A stretch of DNA of 64,000 nt from Dipteris shenzhenensis (GCA_047967505.1 CM106540.1), one strand, 5' to 3'; counted from the first letter of the stretch, positions 44,471 through 56,600 are shown. Numbers and translations: made by a program. The notes: generated from the letters alone by a model not told the origin.

Positions 44471-46108
44471 CATATAAAGAGGTGAGCTCATGTCCATGTG
44501 TCCCAATAATATAAGAGAGGCCACATGCCAAGCGTGTGGAAGGCATGTGGAGGAGTCTCGAGTCAAGAGGAATCCTTCTAGAATTCCTATGTGGAATAAG
44601 GAGGATGTGAACATATGGAAAAGAGAGGGTCCCTATGGGCTCCATGTAGGGAGACTCTTGACTTTCTCAATATTTTAAGAGTCTTGAGCATCTTTTGATG
44701 GGACACATGGCAAGAGTAGCCAAAAAGGACATGGATGGTGACACACGGGCTTATGTGATTGATGGGAAAAGGAATCTACAACCAGCAATTGTAAATGGGT
44801 GAAGGAGGGTAATAAAATCTCTATAAAAGGAGCCCTCCTCTCCCTTGTTCAACATCTTTTCCACCATTAGGCCTCATGTTGCTGTAGCTCTAGTCTCCTC
44901 AAGCCTCTTCCATGAGCCTTCTCTCCCTCTTGTAGATATTCTCTTATGTAGACTCTTGAGTCCATCTTTCTCTAGTTCATTCTCTCTCTATGAGTAGTCT
45001 TGGAGCTTCCGCTCCCTCTTGTACGTATGAAACCTCTTCTTCTCCCTTATCTTTGTAGTATTTTGAGTTTCATTGGAGTGGAGTCTCACTCTATTGGTAA
45101 TGAAGGTCACTTCAGCTTCTCTCTCTTGAGTGTCTCTTTCCTTTTCTCTTCCAAAGTGCTCAAAAGTGTTGTCTATTCGGCCGCTCATTGTGCAAACATG
45201 GTTCATCTATTTCCCAAGCCACAAAGGGAGCTCTTCCTTCCCTCCTAAGCAACCTCTATAGGACTTGGATCATTGATGAAGTCTAAGCGAGATAGTATTC
45301 TCCCAAGTCGGCACCAGTAGAAGGAGTAGGTGTTTTTCATGATAGTCTGACCCCCTGTTAGTATTTTGCTCTCATAACTTTTTGCTCCGTCGTCTGATTT
45401 GGACAAAAATTATATCAGCGTGAAGCTCTCTTCAATGAGCATCATCCTATGTCTTCAGTCATTGTATTAGACTTTAGACCAAAAATCTATGACTGTGTGT
45501 GTGTGAGACTGTTTCTTTTTCAAATAGTTTTTACCCCCATCCAGTAAACTGCCCATATCTTTCTGACCGGTTCTCTATTTCTATGAAACTTATGTCAAAG
45601 CGAATCCCATTTCAAGGCACACCTGGATATGTGTTTGAATATTTATATCGTGTCTCTGCTGAAAGTTATGGGTCTTTGTGTCTTATGATAGTTTGGAGAG
45701 TATTTTGAGCTAAGTGTAAAGGTGTCTATGAAGGAGGTGTAATGTTTCCTCGGAACCTAACCATCCAACCCAATCAGCCCCTTCAAACTCCTCGATATAT
45801 ATTAGTTCATGTCATGTTGAGTGGCAAGATCTTCTTTCAACAACATATCACTCTTCTCTTTGGCATAGATCGGCTTGCTGAGATTATGGCCTCCGCTGAT
45901 CCTTTCCTTCTCCCTATGCTTGAGTACAACATCACTTGGGATGTTACCATCTTCATTCTCATATAAGGGAGGATAGTATGGTATGGTCTCTTGGTATAAA
46001 AGCTTCTTTTTAATGTCCCTTTCCTAGTGATGAATATCTCTATCACTCAGTTCGAAAGCAGCAGGAAGTGAAGAGGTGCATGAAGGTTATTACCCCCAAC
46101 TTCATGTC
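44471..46108 (+). mobile_element. Retroelement LTR/leader region; inner part forms inverted-repeat arm 1 (44,776-46,108)
   Basis: The segment 44,776-46,108 is repeated in inverted orientation at 48,528-49,790. It has a promoter-like CTCTATAAAAGG at about 44,819 and a pyrimidine-rich transcribed-leader texture (CTCTTCCATGAGCCTTCTCTC). Frames such as 45,000-45,248 and 45,742-45,966 are shared with the other arm in translation, but no enzyme domain was recognised. It lies directly upstream of the gag-protease relic on the same strand, so I read it as LTR plus 5' leader of that element. Confidence 0.6.
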
Positions 46109-46794
46109 TCATCTTTTGGTGGAGACGCTAGGTACGTTTGGTGTTGGATTCATCCCACCTTACCAAACGGTCTCAGGTGTACTTGATTACATGTTATGCC
46201 TAGTATAGGCATGTGCTTTCTGATGTGATAAAGAAGATGCCCGAAAGAACTCCGTTAGAAGAGATTGCATCCTGTTTAAGAGAACTAGAAGATTATGAAG
46301 GTGATGCTCAAGCTATTCGCACGGTCATCATGATAATATCCTTTATGTTTGCACTCTTGAATATGGTTGTGAATCAAAAATGTCGGGAAGAAGCACAATG
46401 ATAGATTGGGGATTTTTTCATGCACTAGTAGCTTGGTGTGAAGAAGAGTTGAGTCTTTAGGTAGTTTTTGACTATAACCATGGAGTGGTGATTCTCAATG
46501 CTTTCAACTTCTTTTGCTATGCAAATGATGAAGAGTACAATATCCTAAAGCTGTTATGTGCACTTCCAATTGTGACAAGGGTGATTCTGGAATGCATGTA
46601 TATACAATGTTTTCATGGTGCTGGTTGGTCACTTATTTTTAAAGATTTTGTTGAGGATCACATTGTGGAGGGTTTTCAACAAGTGTTTATGCATAATAAG
46701 TTGGTCTTGGTATACTAAGGCTCTGTGGGAGCTTGTTTGAATCTTGTTTGGGATATTATTTTGATTTTGGTATTTCCTTTTTGTGTTTCATCAT
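46109..46794 (+). pseudogene. Decayed extra ORF between leader and gag
   Basis: The frames 46,213-46,401 (KKMPERTPLEEIASCLRELE) and 46,485-46,718 (YNILKLLCALPIVTRVILEC) are protein-like but interrupted. Their position upstream of gag suggests an additional ORF or gag-leader of the element. No family was recognised. Confidence 0.3.
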
Positions 46795-48330
46795 GGTGAA
46801 GATTCCAATGTTTCGAGGGACCCAAGGAAAAGACTCAAAGTCTTATCTTTAGGATTCTGTTCAAGGATGCCATCTTTGTAGATGGTCCATGAAGGATCGA
46901 GCGGAGATTTTGCCTAATTTTCTTGAAGGTGTAGCCTTGAGTTGGCATGAGGCCTTGTCAAACTCTACCAAGGAGGACTGGGACCAAGTAGTGGCTGCAA
47001 TGAAGTAGAGATTTGGGATAGTGGAGTCACCAAATGCTTTGATGTTGTAGTTGGACTGGTTCTATCAAGGAGAGGGTGAGATGGTGTTTGTGTTGGCAAT
47101 CCGATATGAAACTTTGTGGACAAAGTATGAAATGGCAGCTTTGCGAGCTATGGCATCTGCATCATCGGCCCCTCAAAGTCTCTTAAGGATGGAGCACTTA
47201 AAGATGAGCAAATTTGTTATGGCTTTGGAGCCTCGTCTTCGCTCAAAAGTAATAAGTAAAGATCCAACAACATACGTGGAGGCACTTCGCATTGCAACCA
47301 AGAAAGAAGCTTCTCTAAAGATCGAATCCTCTTTTGTGTCTTCAATAGCTTCAACTTCTAAGGTGGAGGTAATGGGCACTCCTCAGGTACCAAAGTCCTC
47401 TGAGTTAGATCATAATATCTCCCAATTGATGGCAGAGTTTACTGATTTGAAATTGCATTTGATTAATGCACGACAACCTAGAGCACCAAAGAGTAAGGAT
47501 AGGCCTTGAGATAAGAGTGGGGTCACCTGCTATGAATGTAATGACAAAGGTCACTATCGCCTTGAGTGTCCTAGATTGAGAAAGAAAGAAGAAAAACAAG
47601 TATCCTTGTTAGAAGCTTCTTTAGGGTATGAGGAAAGAGAGGTAATGATGGCTAAACAAGGGCATGGTAAAGCAAAAGAGAAAGAAGAAAGGAAGGAAGA
47701 AGGAACATCAGGAAGAGGAATGATGTAGTAAGAAAAAGAAGGCATCCAGAAGGAGAATTAGCCAATCAGACTTTCCTTTAGGACAAGGCATTGGAAGCTA
47801 TGACTTATTGTCTGACCTTAAAGAAAAGGAAGCTCATATCACCTTTGGTCAATTACTTGCTTTGTCTCCAAAACTATGGAAGGAATGGGGAAAGCTAGCA
47901 AGCACACGAGTGTCAAAGAAGGAAGAGAAGAAAAGTGCCATTCCTATTGTTCAAAATGTAGATATAGAGGTTCATGGGATGAGGCACCTATGGTTGATGT
48001 GATCATTGATAGTCAAGTGATTTCTAATGTTTACATTGATGGAGGTGCATCGATTAATGTCATGAGTGAGAAGACCATGATAGATGCTGATTTAAAATAC
48101 TCTAGTACTACCTCTCCTTATTGCATCAAATTGGCTGACAACACTAGGGTAAAGACCTTGGAAGTTGTGAAGAATCTAGAAGTGGATGTATGTGGAATTT
48201 CTGTGCCAACTACTTTTCAGGTGATCCCTAGCAAGCCAGATGCACGTGCCTATCCATTGATTTTGGGAAGGCCTTGGTTATGCAAGGTGAAGGCTTTAAA
48301 AGTGGGCTCTCAATTTCTAGCCCCGTCAAG
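46795..48330 (+). mobile_element. Ty3/gypsy gag and aspartic protease
   Basis: From ATG at 46,795 the decayed frame reads VKIPMFRGTQGKDSKSYL, then AEILPNFLEGVALSWHEAL (gag core: LP.fL.G.A..Wf) and onward to 47,509. A CCHC knuckle CYECNDKGHYRLEC lies at 47,528-47,569, followed by a Lys/Glu-rich linker. The retropepsin follows: VIIDSQVISNVYIDGGASIN (active-site DGGA at 48,038-48,049), a hydrophobic flap region and LILGRPWL near 48,260-48,285. Stops at 46,856, 47,007 and 47,049 and a shift before the protease make it inactive. RT and integrase are missing; homology ends near 48,310, before the inverted arm. Confidence 0.85.
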
Positions 48331-48527
48331 GAGAATGGCACCAGTGCCACCCCTTAATCCATTATGAATTAGTTATGAACATGTTCGCATATTATTCACA
48401 CACAACAATTACACACCATGTTACACAGCTAGCAAGGAAGTATTAATTAGTAATGAACAGATAAAGAAATACAATGTCTTTAATCAAAACTCATGGTCAA
48501 AAAGCTCCTCTCCTGCATGTATATTGT

Positions 48528-49790
48528 GACATGAAGTTGGGGGTAATAAACTTCATGCACCTCTTCACTTCCTGTTGCTTTCATACTGAGTGATAGAGAT
48601 ATTCATCACTGGGAAAAGGACATTAAAAAGAAGCTTTTATACCAAGATACCATGCCATACTATCCTCCCTTATATGAGAATGAAGATGGTAACATCCCAA
48701 GTCATGTTGTACTCAAGCATAGGGACAAGGAAAGCATAATCTCAGCAAGCCGGTCTGCACCAAAGAGAAGAGCGATACATTGTTAAAAGAAGATCTTGCG
48801 GCTCAACATGACATGAACTGATATATATCAAGGAGTTTGAAGGGGCTGATTGGGTCAGATGGGTAGGTTCCAAGGAAACATTGCACCTCCTTCATAGACA
48901 CCTTTACACTTAGCTCAAAATACTCTCCAAACTATCAGAAGACACATAGACCCATAACTTTTAGCAGAGAAAAGATATAAAATGTTCAAATAAAGCGATT
49001 GTAAAGATATGGGTAGTTTACTGGACAAAAACTATCTGAAAAAGAAACAGTCACACACTGAGAGTCATAAATTTTTTGTTTGAAATCTAATACAATAACT
49101 GAAGACATAGATGATGCTCCTTGAAGGGAGCTTTGCGTTGATATAAGTTTCATCCAAATCAAATGATGGAGCAAAAAGTTATGAGCAAAATGCTGACAGG
49201 AGGTCAAACTGTCATGAAAAACACCTACTCCTTCTACTGGTGCCGACTTGGGAGAATACTACCTCCATGCTTAGACTTCATCAACGATCCAAGTCCCATA
49301 GAGGTCACCTAGGAGGGAAGGAAGAGCTCCCTTTGTGGCTTGGGAAATAGATGAACCATTTATGCGCAATGAGTAGCCAAATTCAACACTTTTGAGCACT
49401 TTGGAAAAGAAAACAATGGAAAAAGGAAGGAGACACTCAAGAGAGAGAACCTGAAGTGACCTTCATTACCAATAGAGTGAGACTCCACTCCAATGCAACT
49501 CAAAATACTATAAACACAAGGGAGAAGAAGAGGTTTCATACGTACAAGAGGGAGCGGAAGCTCCAAGACTACTCATAGAGAGAGAATGAGCTAGAGAGAG
49601 ATGGACTCAAGAGTCTACATAAGATAATATTTACAAGAGGGGGAGAAGGCTCATGGAAGAGGCTTCAGGAGACTAGAGCTATAGCAACATGAGGCCTAAT
49701 GGTGGAAGAGATGTTGAACAAGGGAGAGGAGGGCTCCTTTTATAGAGATTTTATCACCCTCCTTCACCCATTTACAATTGCTGCCTGTAG
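48528..49790 (-). repeat. Inverted-repeat arm 2 (reverse copy of 44,776-46,108)
   Basis: Reverse complement of arm 1 with scattered differences and about 70 bp net shorter. Matching landmarks are ACTTCATGTC at the inner end and AGCAATTGTAAATGGGTGAA at the outer end. The TATA-like TTTATAGAG lies at about 49,739-49,747. A normal retroelement would have a direct second LTR, so this arm has been inverted or comes from another copy. Confidence 0.88.
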
Positions 49791-51350
49791 GGGGATATAA
49801 AACTATAAAGCAATAAAAAACTGGGTGAAGAGGGGGCCTGAAAAAATGGGGAGCGGATTCTAAAACAACATGATTAAATGTAAAGGGATTTAAGGGAGAG
49901 AAGGATAAAAAAGGGAAGAGGGGGGAGGGGGGCTTTTTGAGAGAGGGAGATTAAAAAATACTAATTAAGGGGGAAGAAAAAAAGGGGGGGTGAAAAGAGA
50001 GGTAGATAAAGAACACCAAGGGGGAAATAGAAAAAAAAGGGGGGGGGGGAGGGGGGGGTAATAAAAAATAGAAGGATAGGCAAGGAGGGGGGGGCGGGGA
50101 GGGAAGAACGAAAGGCTAACAAAAGAAGAGGATAACAAGGTAATAAAGAAGCTATGAGTCTACAAGAGTAGACGAAAGTCATCAGTAGAAGGCATAGTTA
50201 AAGAGACTATGTGGGTTGAGGAGTACAAAGGCAACAGTCGGGTCAGGCCACCTTGGAAAGGCACAGTCCAGGTACAAAAGTCAGAGCCAACGAGTCATAC
50301 TGCACAGTCATACAAAGGATGGATCTAGGTCTTCACTTGAAGGGTGAAAAGTGCATGGTAGAGCTCGGGTCATAGAGAATAGGCCGCAGACTTGCAAAGT
50401 AGAGTTGGCTGTAATAGAAGCTACGTTTGTATGCACGAGGTCATGGAGCTAATGATGCACAAGCATGAGTACTAACATAGACATTGTGGAGTCTGTGGAC
50501 TGTGGAGGAGCATGGGAAAAAATCTTGGAGCTAGGTAGACTGCACAGGTAGGCAGCGCAACAATGGAGGTAGGGAGCCACATGGGAGAGCTACTGGAAAA
50601 TGGTGAGTCATATACGGACGTAGTGACAGATATGAGTAGGAGTGAAAGTGAGAGAATAGACTAGGGGAGGAGGGCATTTTAGGCATGGTAGCCTCTAAGT
50701 CGAGGAAGGTCGGGATATAGGGTTTAGGAAAGGGGAGTCAGGTTATAAGTTGGTTAGGGAATAGTTAGCATAGCATGTTAGTAATAATTACATTTAGTTA
50801 GGGACATTTAATTAGAGGGGTTTAAGAATAGGTTAGGATGTTTTAACCAAGTGAATAAATTTAGGGAAAATACTATAGGGAATAAAACTTAAAGTTTTTA
50901 GGAGAGGGGGAATAGGACAATTAGGGGAATACTTAGGAAAATTTTAAGAAAATATTAGGAAAAATTAAGGAGAAGATAACAGATAAATAACCAAAAGTAA
51001 CCTTGTAATGCAGGCCACCAAGACATCAAAAATTAGGTAGAAGGAGAGCGAACTACAGGGAGAGAGTTTAATGAGGGATAAGGAAAAGAGGGGGGTAAGG
51101 AGAAAATTAAGAGTAAGAAAATTTAGAAATAAAAAATTAAGGAAAATAATGAAAAAATAAATTTAGTTAATAAAAAATAAATAGAGTAAGACAATAAAGG
51201 GGAAATAAGGGAAATGCAAGGGAAATGAATGGAGAGTGGGTTAAAAGAGGGAAGTACTAGGGAGAGCAATTGAAAGAGGGGTTTGGGGGGGGGGAGGGGG
51301 AGCAGGCTGTCGGGGGGAGATTTAATAAGCAAGTGACCAAACCAATGGAG
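49791..51350. repeat. Purine-rich low-complexity tract
   Basis: The plus strand is strongly A/G-biased: G-runs up to about 10 (50,041-50,058 and 51,281-51,300) and GGGAAATAG/AATTAGGGG words. A more mixed stretch lies at about 50,150-50,640. No gene was seen. The open frames here (for example 49,961-50,182 minus) are compositional. Confidence 0.6.
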
Positions 51351-51361
51351 GAAGGGATAGT

Positions 51362-51363
<2 letters not shown>

Positions 51364-51409
<46 letters not shown>

Positions 51410-51442
51410 ATGTGTGTGTGAGAGAGAGAGAGAGAGAGACAG
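51364..51442 (+). repeat. Compound microsatellite (GT)n-(GA)n
   Basis: About 22 GT units, CATGTGTGTGTG, then about 10 GA units. On the minus strand this is (CT)n-(CA)n, the same compound as at 19.2 and 32.55 kb. Confidence 0.9.
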
Positions 51443-51630
51443 AGGAGTGTGCACATGATAGACTAATTGTACACTACATCATATTCCTGAACAACCATAG
51501 TACTAGGATTTTTATGCATATTGATTAGGTTTATTGAAGTCTTCTTTCTAGAAGTCATTAGTAACTCTTGAATGATTGCTACATCAGCCTATGATGGTTG
51601 GTAATCCTAAGGCTACAACCTCCTCCAATG

Positions 51631-51700
51631 CCTTACAACACTTGCCAGCAGACCACCAACCAAATCCTTACAACACCTACCAGCAGACCACCATCAGCAG
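51631..51700 (+). repeat. 37-bp tandem duplication
   Basis: A unit CCTTACAACAC(T/C)T(G/A)CC then AGCAGACCACCA is present twice. Confidence 0.75.
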
Positions 51701-51861
51701 CTTCCACAACAGCAAAGCTCAATAGCGTAGCAGCTTGGATAAGGCGGACTCCAACGAAGCGGCACATCATCATTTTGCACCCTTTTGTCCCTCCACCTAG
51801 ATCAAGCTGTATCTCTTGATCTAAGAAGAATTTGAGGGCATTCCAAAAAGGAAAAATGCTC

Positions 51862-52045
51862 GATTTTTTGTGCTCTATGTGCTTGTCACATCATGCACAC
51901 ATTTTGGTGCAAGTATCACACACATTTGAGCCTCAGCAACAAATCCACTTCCTTCGTGCACATCGGCCTCTGCATCGATGAATCTGACCGTAGCACCTAA
52001 AACAAACAAAGAAAAGGAATTATCTATTGCTTTTTCATCGCTTGA
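51862..52045 (-). pseudogene. Possible fragment of the N-terminal module of the transposase-like family
   Basis: Minus-strand translation from an acceptor-like TTTGTTTGTTTTAG/G at about 52,001 gives GATVRFIDAEADVHEGSGFV then AEAQMCVILAPKCVHDV. It resembles residues 5-39 of the protein at 13.2-16.1 kb (GATLKVGVKVNLLVSGKIVA), which also starts at a CAG/GTGCC junction. The similarity is short and the strand is opposite to the second gene copy just downstream, so this call is weak. Confidence 0.3.
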
Positions 52046-52149
52046 CAGTTGGTCTAGATCTAGTTCAGAGTACAGTAGATCATCCATAATGGAGAGAACT
52101 CCAAAAAGCAGCCCATCAAAGCCATGCCAAAACATTCCTAAATAGTTCC

Positions 52150-52670
52150 TACTCAGAGTCAGCCCCTTCGCTCACATGCAGTTTCACATCATCACATTAC
52201 CTGAAACCTGACCATTCATAGTTCAGTGAACAGACTTCAGAGTGTTCAAAGACATTGACTGATTGATTAGTGGTAGGTAGATAGCACATGATTTGATTTC
52301 ACACACACATGCCATCATTGTAATCCCTATTTGGCTATTTTTTGCCATTGTGCACATCATATCAAGCCTTGTAAAGCCTCTTGGGTATTCCCGACATCAT
52401 TTCCCACCATAAGCCTCGTAATAGATTTGATTATATATTGCAATTTTATCTTCACCAACAGTTTAGATTTCAAGTGACAACACTAATGCAACTCTCCATT
52501 CTCCATATGTCATTCTCCAAATAGTGATAAGATGTTTGTGTACTCATGGCACCAAAGCCATTCTCCCAAACTTCATATGATATTCTAGAGAATGTCATTG
52601 ATGCCAATCTTCATGTGAGTTTGTGAAGAATGGCACTAGTGCCATTTATCATATGGATTGCACAAAATGC
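52150..52670. other. No gene; perfect 18-bp palindrome at 52,629-52,646
   Basis: AATGGCACTAGTGCCATT is a perfect palindrome, and a variant ATGGCACCAAAGCCATT is at 52,546-52,562. Both match the family seen at 32.96-33.06 and 48.33 kb. No coding frame was recognised before the transposase-like relic begins. Confidence 0.6.
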
Positions 52671-52674
52671 CTGG

Positions 52675-54800
52675 GAATTCAAGGATTGTGAGGAGGAGCC
52701 AGGTGCACACAAGTACCCATAGGGCTCTCATTCAACACTTTGTGGATATTAGAACAGAGCATATGCCTCATGTAGGATGATTCTAAAGAGACGCATCAAG
52801 TGATGCCTTAAGTGTATAAGAAGATAGACATCCTATGTGAGGTTAACACTAACGCTTAATCAACATGGTTATTAGAGCCTATCCACATCCACATTGGTAG
52901 GATTTGAAAATCAGACTTTAAAAATTTAGCCCTTGCTAAGGCGGGTGAATTCTCTAAATGTAGCATGTGCAGTTGGATCAAGGCTCAATTGGCACCCACA
53001 AAAAGTCAAGATGATCACAATTTGCTGATGGAGGAGAAAAATATGCATATGATATAGCAATAGAGTTGCAGGAGCTTACTATGCATGGCGTAGGTACTCT
53101 CAGATGGATCCAAAAAAGTATGTATGCATAATCCATGATCGTATGGACCAAAAAAGGATGACAACAATTCCAAGACTTTGGGTGAGGTCCAAGGACACTG
53201 ATCCCACATGGCAATTATTGGTTTCACTCATTGGAATGATTACCCATGGGCATGGACATGGTCATTATGGACACTTCACCCTCAATGGTTTGTGGCCATC
53301 TGATCCCAACCTGACAATTGGATTGCTCTCAATTTGTTTGCACAACATCGAGAGGATGGATATGCATGACCTCAAAGATCTTGCTATTAATGGGATTCCA
53401 AGAAGTATTGTTCGCCTTCTGAATGCTCTATGCTCAAGAAACGCTTTGGATGAGCGCATTACAATTTTGAAGGCGCACAACTTTCCACAAGGGGACCTGT
53501 CTTGTTTGAAATTGTAGGTGCCATGATCACAAATGAAAATGTAGAGATTGTATCAAAGAGTGACCCAAAGCCTCTACCAACAATGCCATGACAACTTCCA
53601 TTGCAAAGGTTGTAGACATGTGTCAGAATTTGTTGCCATCACATACAAGCAAAAACCCACCCTCTTCAGAGGGAAGTGTTGTTGTTGAGCCAACATATTG
53701 CAAGTTGCCAAAGAGCTTGCTACTCTAGCTAGATAATTGTGGGTTTGAGAACAAAAATAATACTTGTTTGCATACCTTTCTCTTCTTGTAGCAAGGTGCA
53801 TTTTCAAGATAGTACAATTGAGCTTCTTGATGGTAGGGCACACACATGAGGACATTGATGAAATGTTCAACATGTTCTTTGAGAGTTTGCGAGTGGGACA
53901 AAAATTCACTTTCCCTCATCTGATGGATACATTCAAAAAATGTACATCATCTTCACCGGCACCATTTCTTCTTACACGGGATAGTAACTTCAAGGATTAT
54001 GTGGATGGATACCTATTTGATGGGCAAGAAATGCTAGTCAGTCATGCAAAGCCATTACAATTTTGATTTTTCATGCAAGGTGATAGACCTATGATGCAGT
54101 ATAGGGTGCATCCAAAATCACCAAACTGGATGCCCATATTGAAGGGGGAATTGAGTTGTGGAAGAAAGATGTGAGGGTGGACCACTATTGCCTACAGGTT
54201 GTTTGGATATACTACCAATAGCTGCATTTGTAAGAGACCGCTTGCAAGTAATATCAGGGATAAAGGTTAATTAAGTTTTGGGAGAGAGGTGCAAGTGGAA
54301 AAAATGCATCTCATGAGTTCTAGATTAGGCTAATGATAGACTATTGGAAAAACAGGATCAGTGAGCTCGAATGGGAAAACATCTCAGAGATAGGAGTATA
54401 CAGAGATTTTTGTCCAAGAACACAATTTCTTGATGAGGAGGATGATATAAATGCTTGCATTAATGTGTTCCAAGCCTATGAGGAATAAAATGATCACTAT
54501 TGCGGGCCTCTAAAAGGTAAGCCAAGGGAAGAGTTTAGACCAACGGTGGATGTTAAGCAAGGTGACTTCGTCTTGGTAAGGCCATTAGACCATATATACC
54601 CCATATGGCTTGGGGTTGCTATATCAAGTGTCGAGATGGATGCTAGATCTCCTAACTTCAAGAAATTATTAATTCACTAGTGGTCACCATCACTTAAGAG
54701 AAAGGGGCTCAGTGATGCAGATGCCTACATTGATTGTTGGAACATGTACTGGGTAGAGAATAAGTTGGATCCAGGTATGGGCATGTATTGATGCAGTGGT
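52675..54800 (+). pseudogene. Decayed second copy of the DUF7869-type transposase-like gene
   Basis: Plus-strand translation follows the 983-residue protein from about its residue 359 (GIVRRS...ALIQHFVDIRTEHMPH) through AGEFSKCSMCSWIKAQLAPT, KKYVCIIHDRMDQKR (53,118), GMITHGHGHGHYGHFTLNGL, LDNCGFENKN (about 53,733), FLMVGHTHEDIDEMFN (53,827-53,874) and DHYCGP (54,500). It continues to VDVKQGDFVLVRP, YPIWLGVA and YIDCWNMYWVENKLDPG (54,778). Stops and shifts abound. The proposed catalytic residues are all retained as codons. The N-terminal third is missing or unrecognisable, so the copy is truncated as well as decayed. Confidence 0.85.
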
Positions 54801-55051
54801 CTAGTCATGGACATCAAATGCCATAAATAGACCCAAGAAGATTAAGATTCCACAGAGTGTTAGGAGAGCTTGCTTGGTATCGAAGCATAGAAAATGGTGA
54901 TGATTTTCTCCTTCTTGATCTCCCAAACTTCCTTCTTATCAATGCATATTTGCATATTATTAATATGAGAATTTTCAAAACCTATCTTTCACCAACAACT
55001 AATTTGTTTCTAGTAGTTGACTTTGCACCATATTTATTGAGACCACCAACA

Positions 55052-55114
55052 GGTGTTTATTAACACCTCAAGTAGAATATCCATGTTGTCACCAAACGGT
55101 GTTTATTAACACCA
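55052..55114. repeat. Two GGTGTTTATTAACACC inverted-repeat motifs
   Basis: The 16-mer occurs exactly at 55,052-55,067 and 55,099-55,114, 250-300 bp downstream of the decayed transposase-like gene. The intact copy has GGTGTTCAAAAACACC about 490 bp beyond its frame end (12,668-12,683). Confidence 0.8.
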
Positions 55115-55271
55115 TCAAATACATGATTTCGAAACTCTGCCACAAATGCTATGTTTCGGTTGTTATACCCAATGAAAAGTTTCACAACCAATGAAGTTTT
55201 TCATAATCACTAGAATTTCCAAATATCAGAAAAATTTCAATAATTTGGCAAAATTCCCACAATCAATTTAA

Positions 55272-55540
55272 TGAAATCCACCCAATTTCGAAATTCCCAA
55301 AATGAAATCCACCCAAATTTCAAAATTCCCAAAATGCAAGTTTTGTCCCACTTTATCTAATACTTTGTTCACTTTAGGTTTCTAAAAAAGAAAGACAAAA
55401 AAGCATTTTTGAGAAATCTTACATTCAGCACATTTAGTCCCTTCCTCACCCACTTTGTCAAAAAGAAAGACAAAAAGGCCTTTCTTGAGAAATCTTACAT
55501 TCAAAACATTCATTCCCTTCCTCACCCAATTTGCCCTAAT
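55272..55540 (+). repeat. Tandem duplications downstream of the second transposase-like copy
   Basis: A 33-bp unit (GAAATCCACCCAA..TTTC.AAATTCCCAAAAT) is repeated twice at 55,272-55,336. A 75-bp unit starting AAGAAAGACAAAAA and containing GAGAAATCTTACATTC and CCCTTCCTCACCCA is repeated twice at 55,388-55,537. Confidence 0.85.
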
Positions 55541-55559
55541 CCAAGCTTTAAGAAAAGCC

Positions 55560-56600
55560 ATTAGGGGTCTAGTAGGAAACCAACTAGTACATGTGTGCTA
55601 AGCCATCTCATGGAATCTGTGGGGAGATTGTCATCCAGAAAAGCCAAGATGGACTTATCATTGCCAAGTGGTTCACCCTCTCCAGTAGATTGGTGTGCTC
55701 TTCTATTAGTTGGCGGCGTTTCAATTCTTGCTCCTTGATCAGTCTGAGACATTGTATCTTTCTATTTCGTCTCACTGGTAGGGGGAAGCCCTGGCTTCCT
55801 AGCATCTGCAATGTATTCTCCTAGACCTCTTCTGCCAGCTCTGCTTGTTGGGGTGCTATATGCTCCACCAGTTCCTATTTTCTTTCATGCTCCACCGATT
55901 CCTGTTTCACTGGGGAGTCTCCCACCCCATTCAGCCATATGGTCTGCATGATTTTGTTGGTGATCCCACGGTTTTGTGAGAGGAGTCCCTAGGAAGCCAA
56001 GAGGCATCCACCTCAATGTACGAACAGGACCACATGCTCTAGCCAAGTATTTTCTCCAGCTACCTGCTTATGAAGACTAAGAATTCGCTTGATGAGACTA
56101 CATTCCCAGCTCTAGCCAAAATCTCTATCACGTCTACTGAGAACAAAGGAAGCTTTCCCTTCCCATCTCAATATGGAGTCTCTTTCTCCGGTAGTCACAG
56201 AGGTAGAGGAGGAAGTGTTGCCCACCCCTCGTATGCACATGAAGCTCAGAAGCCACAGGTGGGCTTCTTCAGCCTCCCCCTAAGACTGCGTTCAACTCCT
56301 GGCCTTGCTCATTCAGATGGGTCCCTCGCTCTTAATTTCACAAAGCCTCACGCTTTAGCCCTCCCTGGCCTAGAAGAGGTGCAAACAATCCACGTGAAAC
56401 AAGAGCCACTAACAAACGGAGTCCCTGCTCATGAGAGCAAAGTCCCTGCTTCTCCGGGTGAAGGAAGAACCAGAGGAATTGGCCTTGCACGAAACATAAG
56501 ACACAGCCATGGCCTAGACAGTGGGAGAAAAGGGAGATAGTGATGGTGACTAGCAAGTCCATCACCCTCAATCCCACTACTGTCTCCATCTCCATCCTCC
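55560..56600. other. Unassigned stretch with a 156-codon plus-strand frame
   Basis: The plus frame 56,070-56,540 is Ser/Gly/Pro-rich (SGSHRGRGGSVAHPSYAHEA) with no recognised domain. The overlapping minus frames 55,561-55,811 include a Glu/Arg-rich helix (LIKEQELKRRQLIEEHTNLL). It may be the end of the LINE on the minus strand or another relic; neither reading can be confirmed. Confidence 0.25.

Noticed and set aside
51257-51458. Frames of His-Thr and Val-Cys repeats
   Set aside because: Translation of the (GT)n-(GA)n microsatellite.
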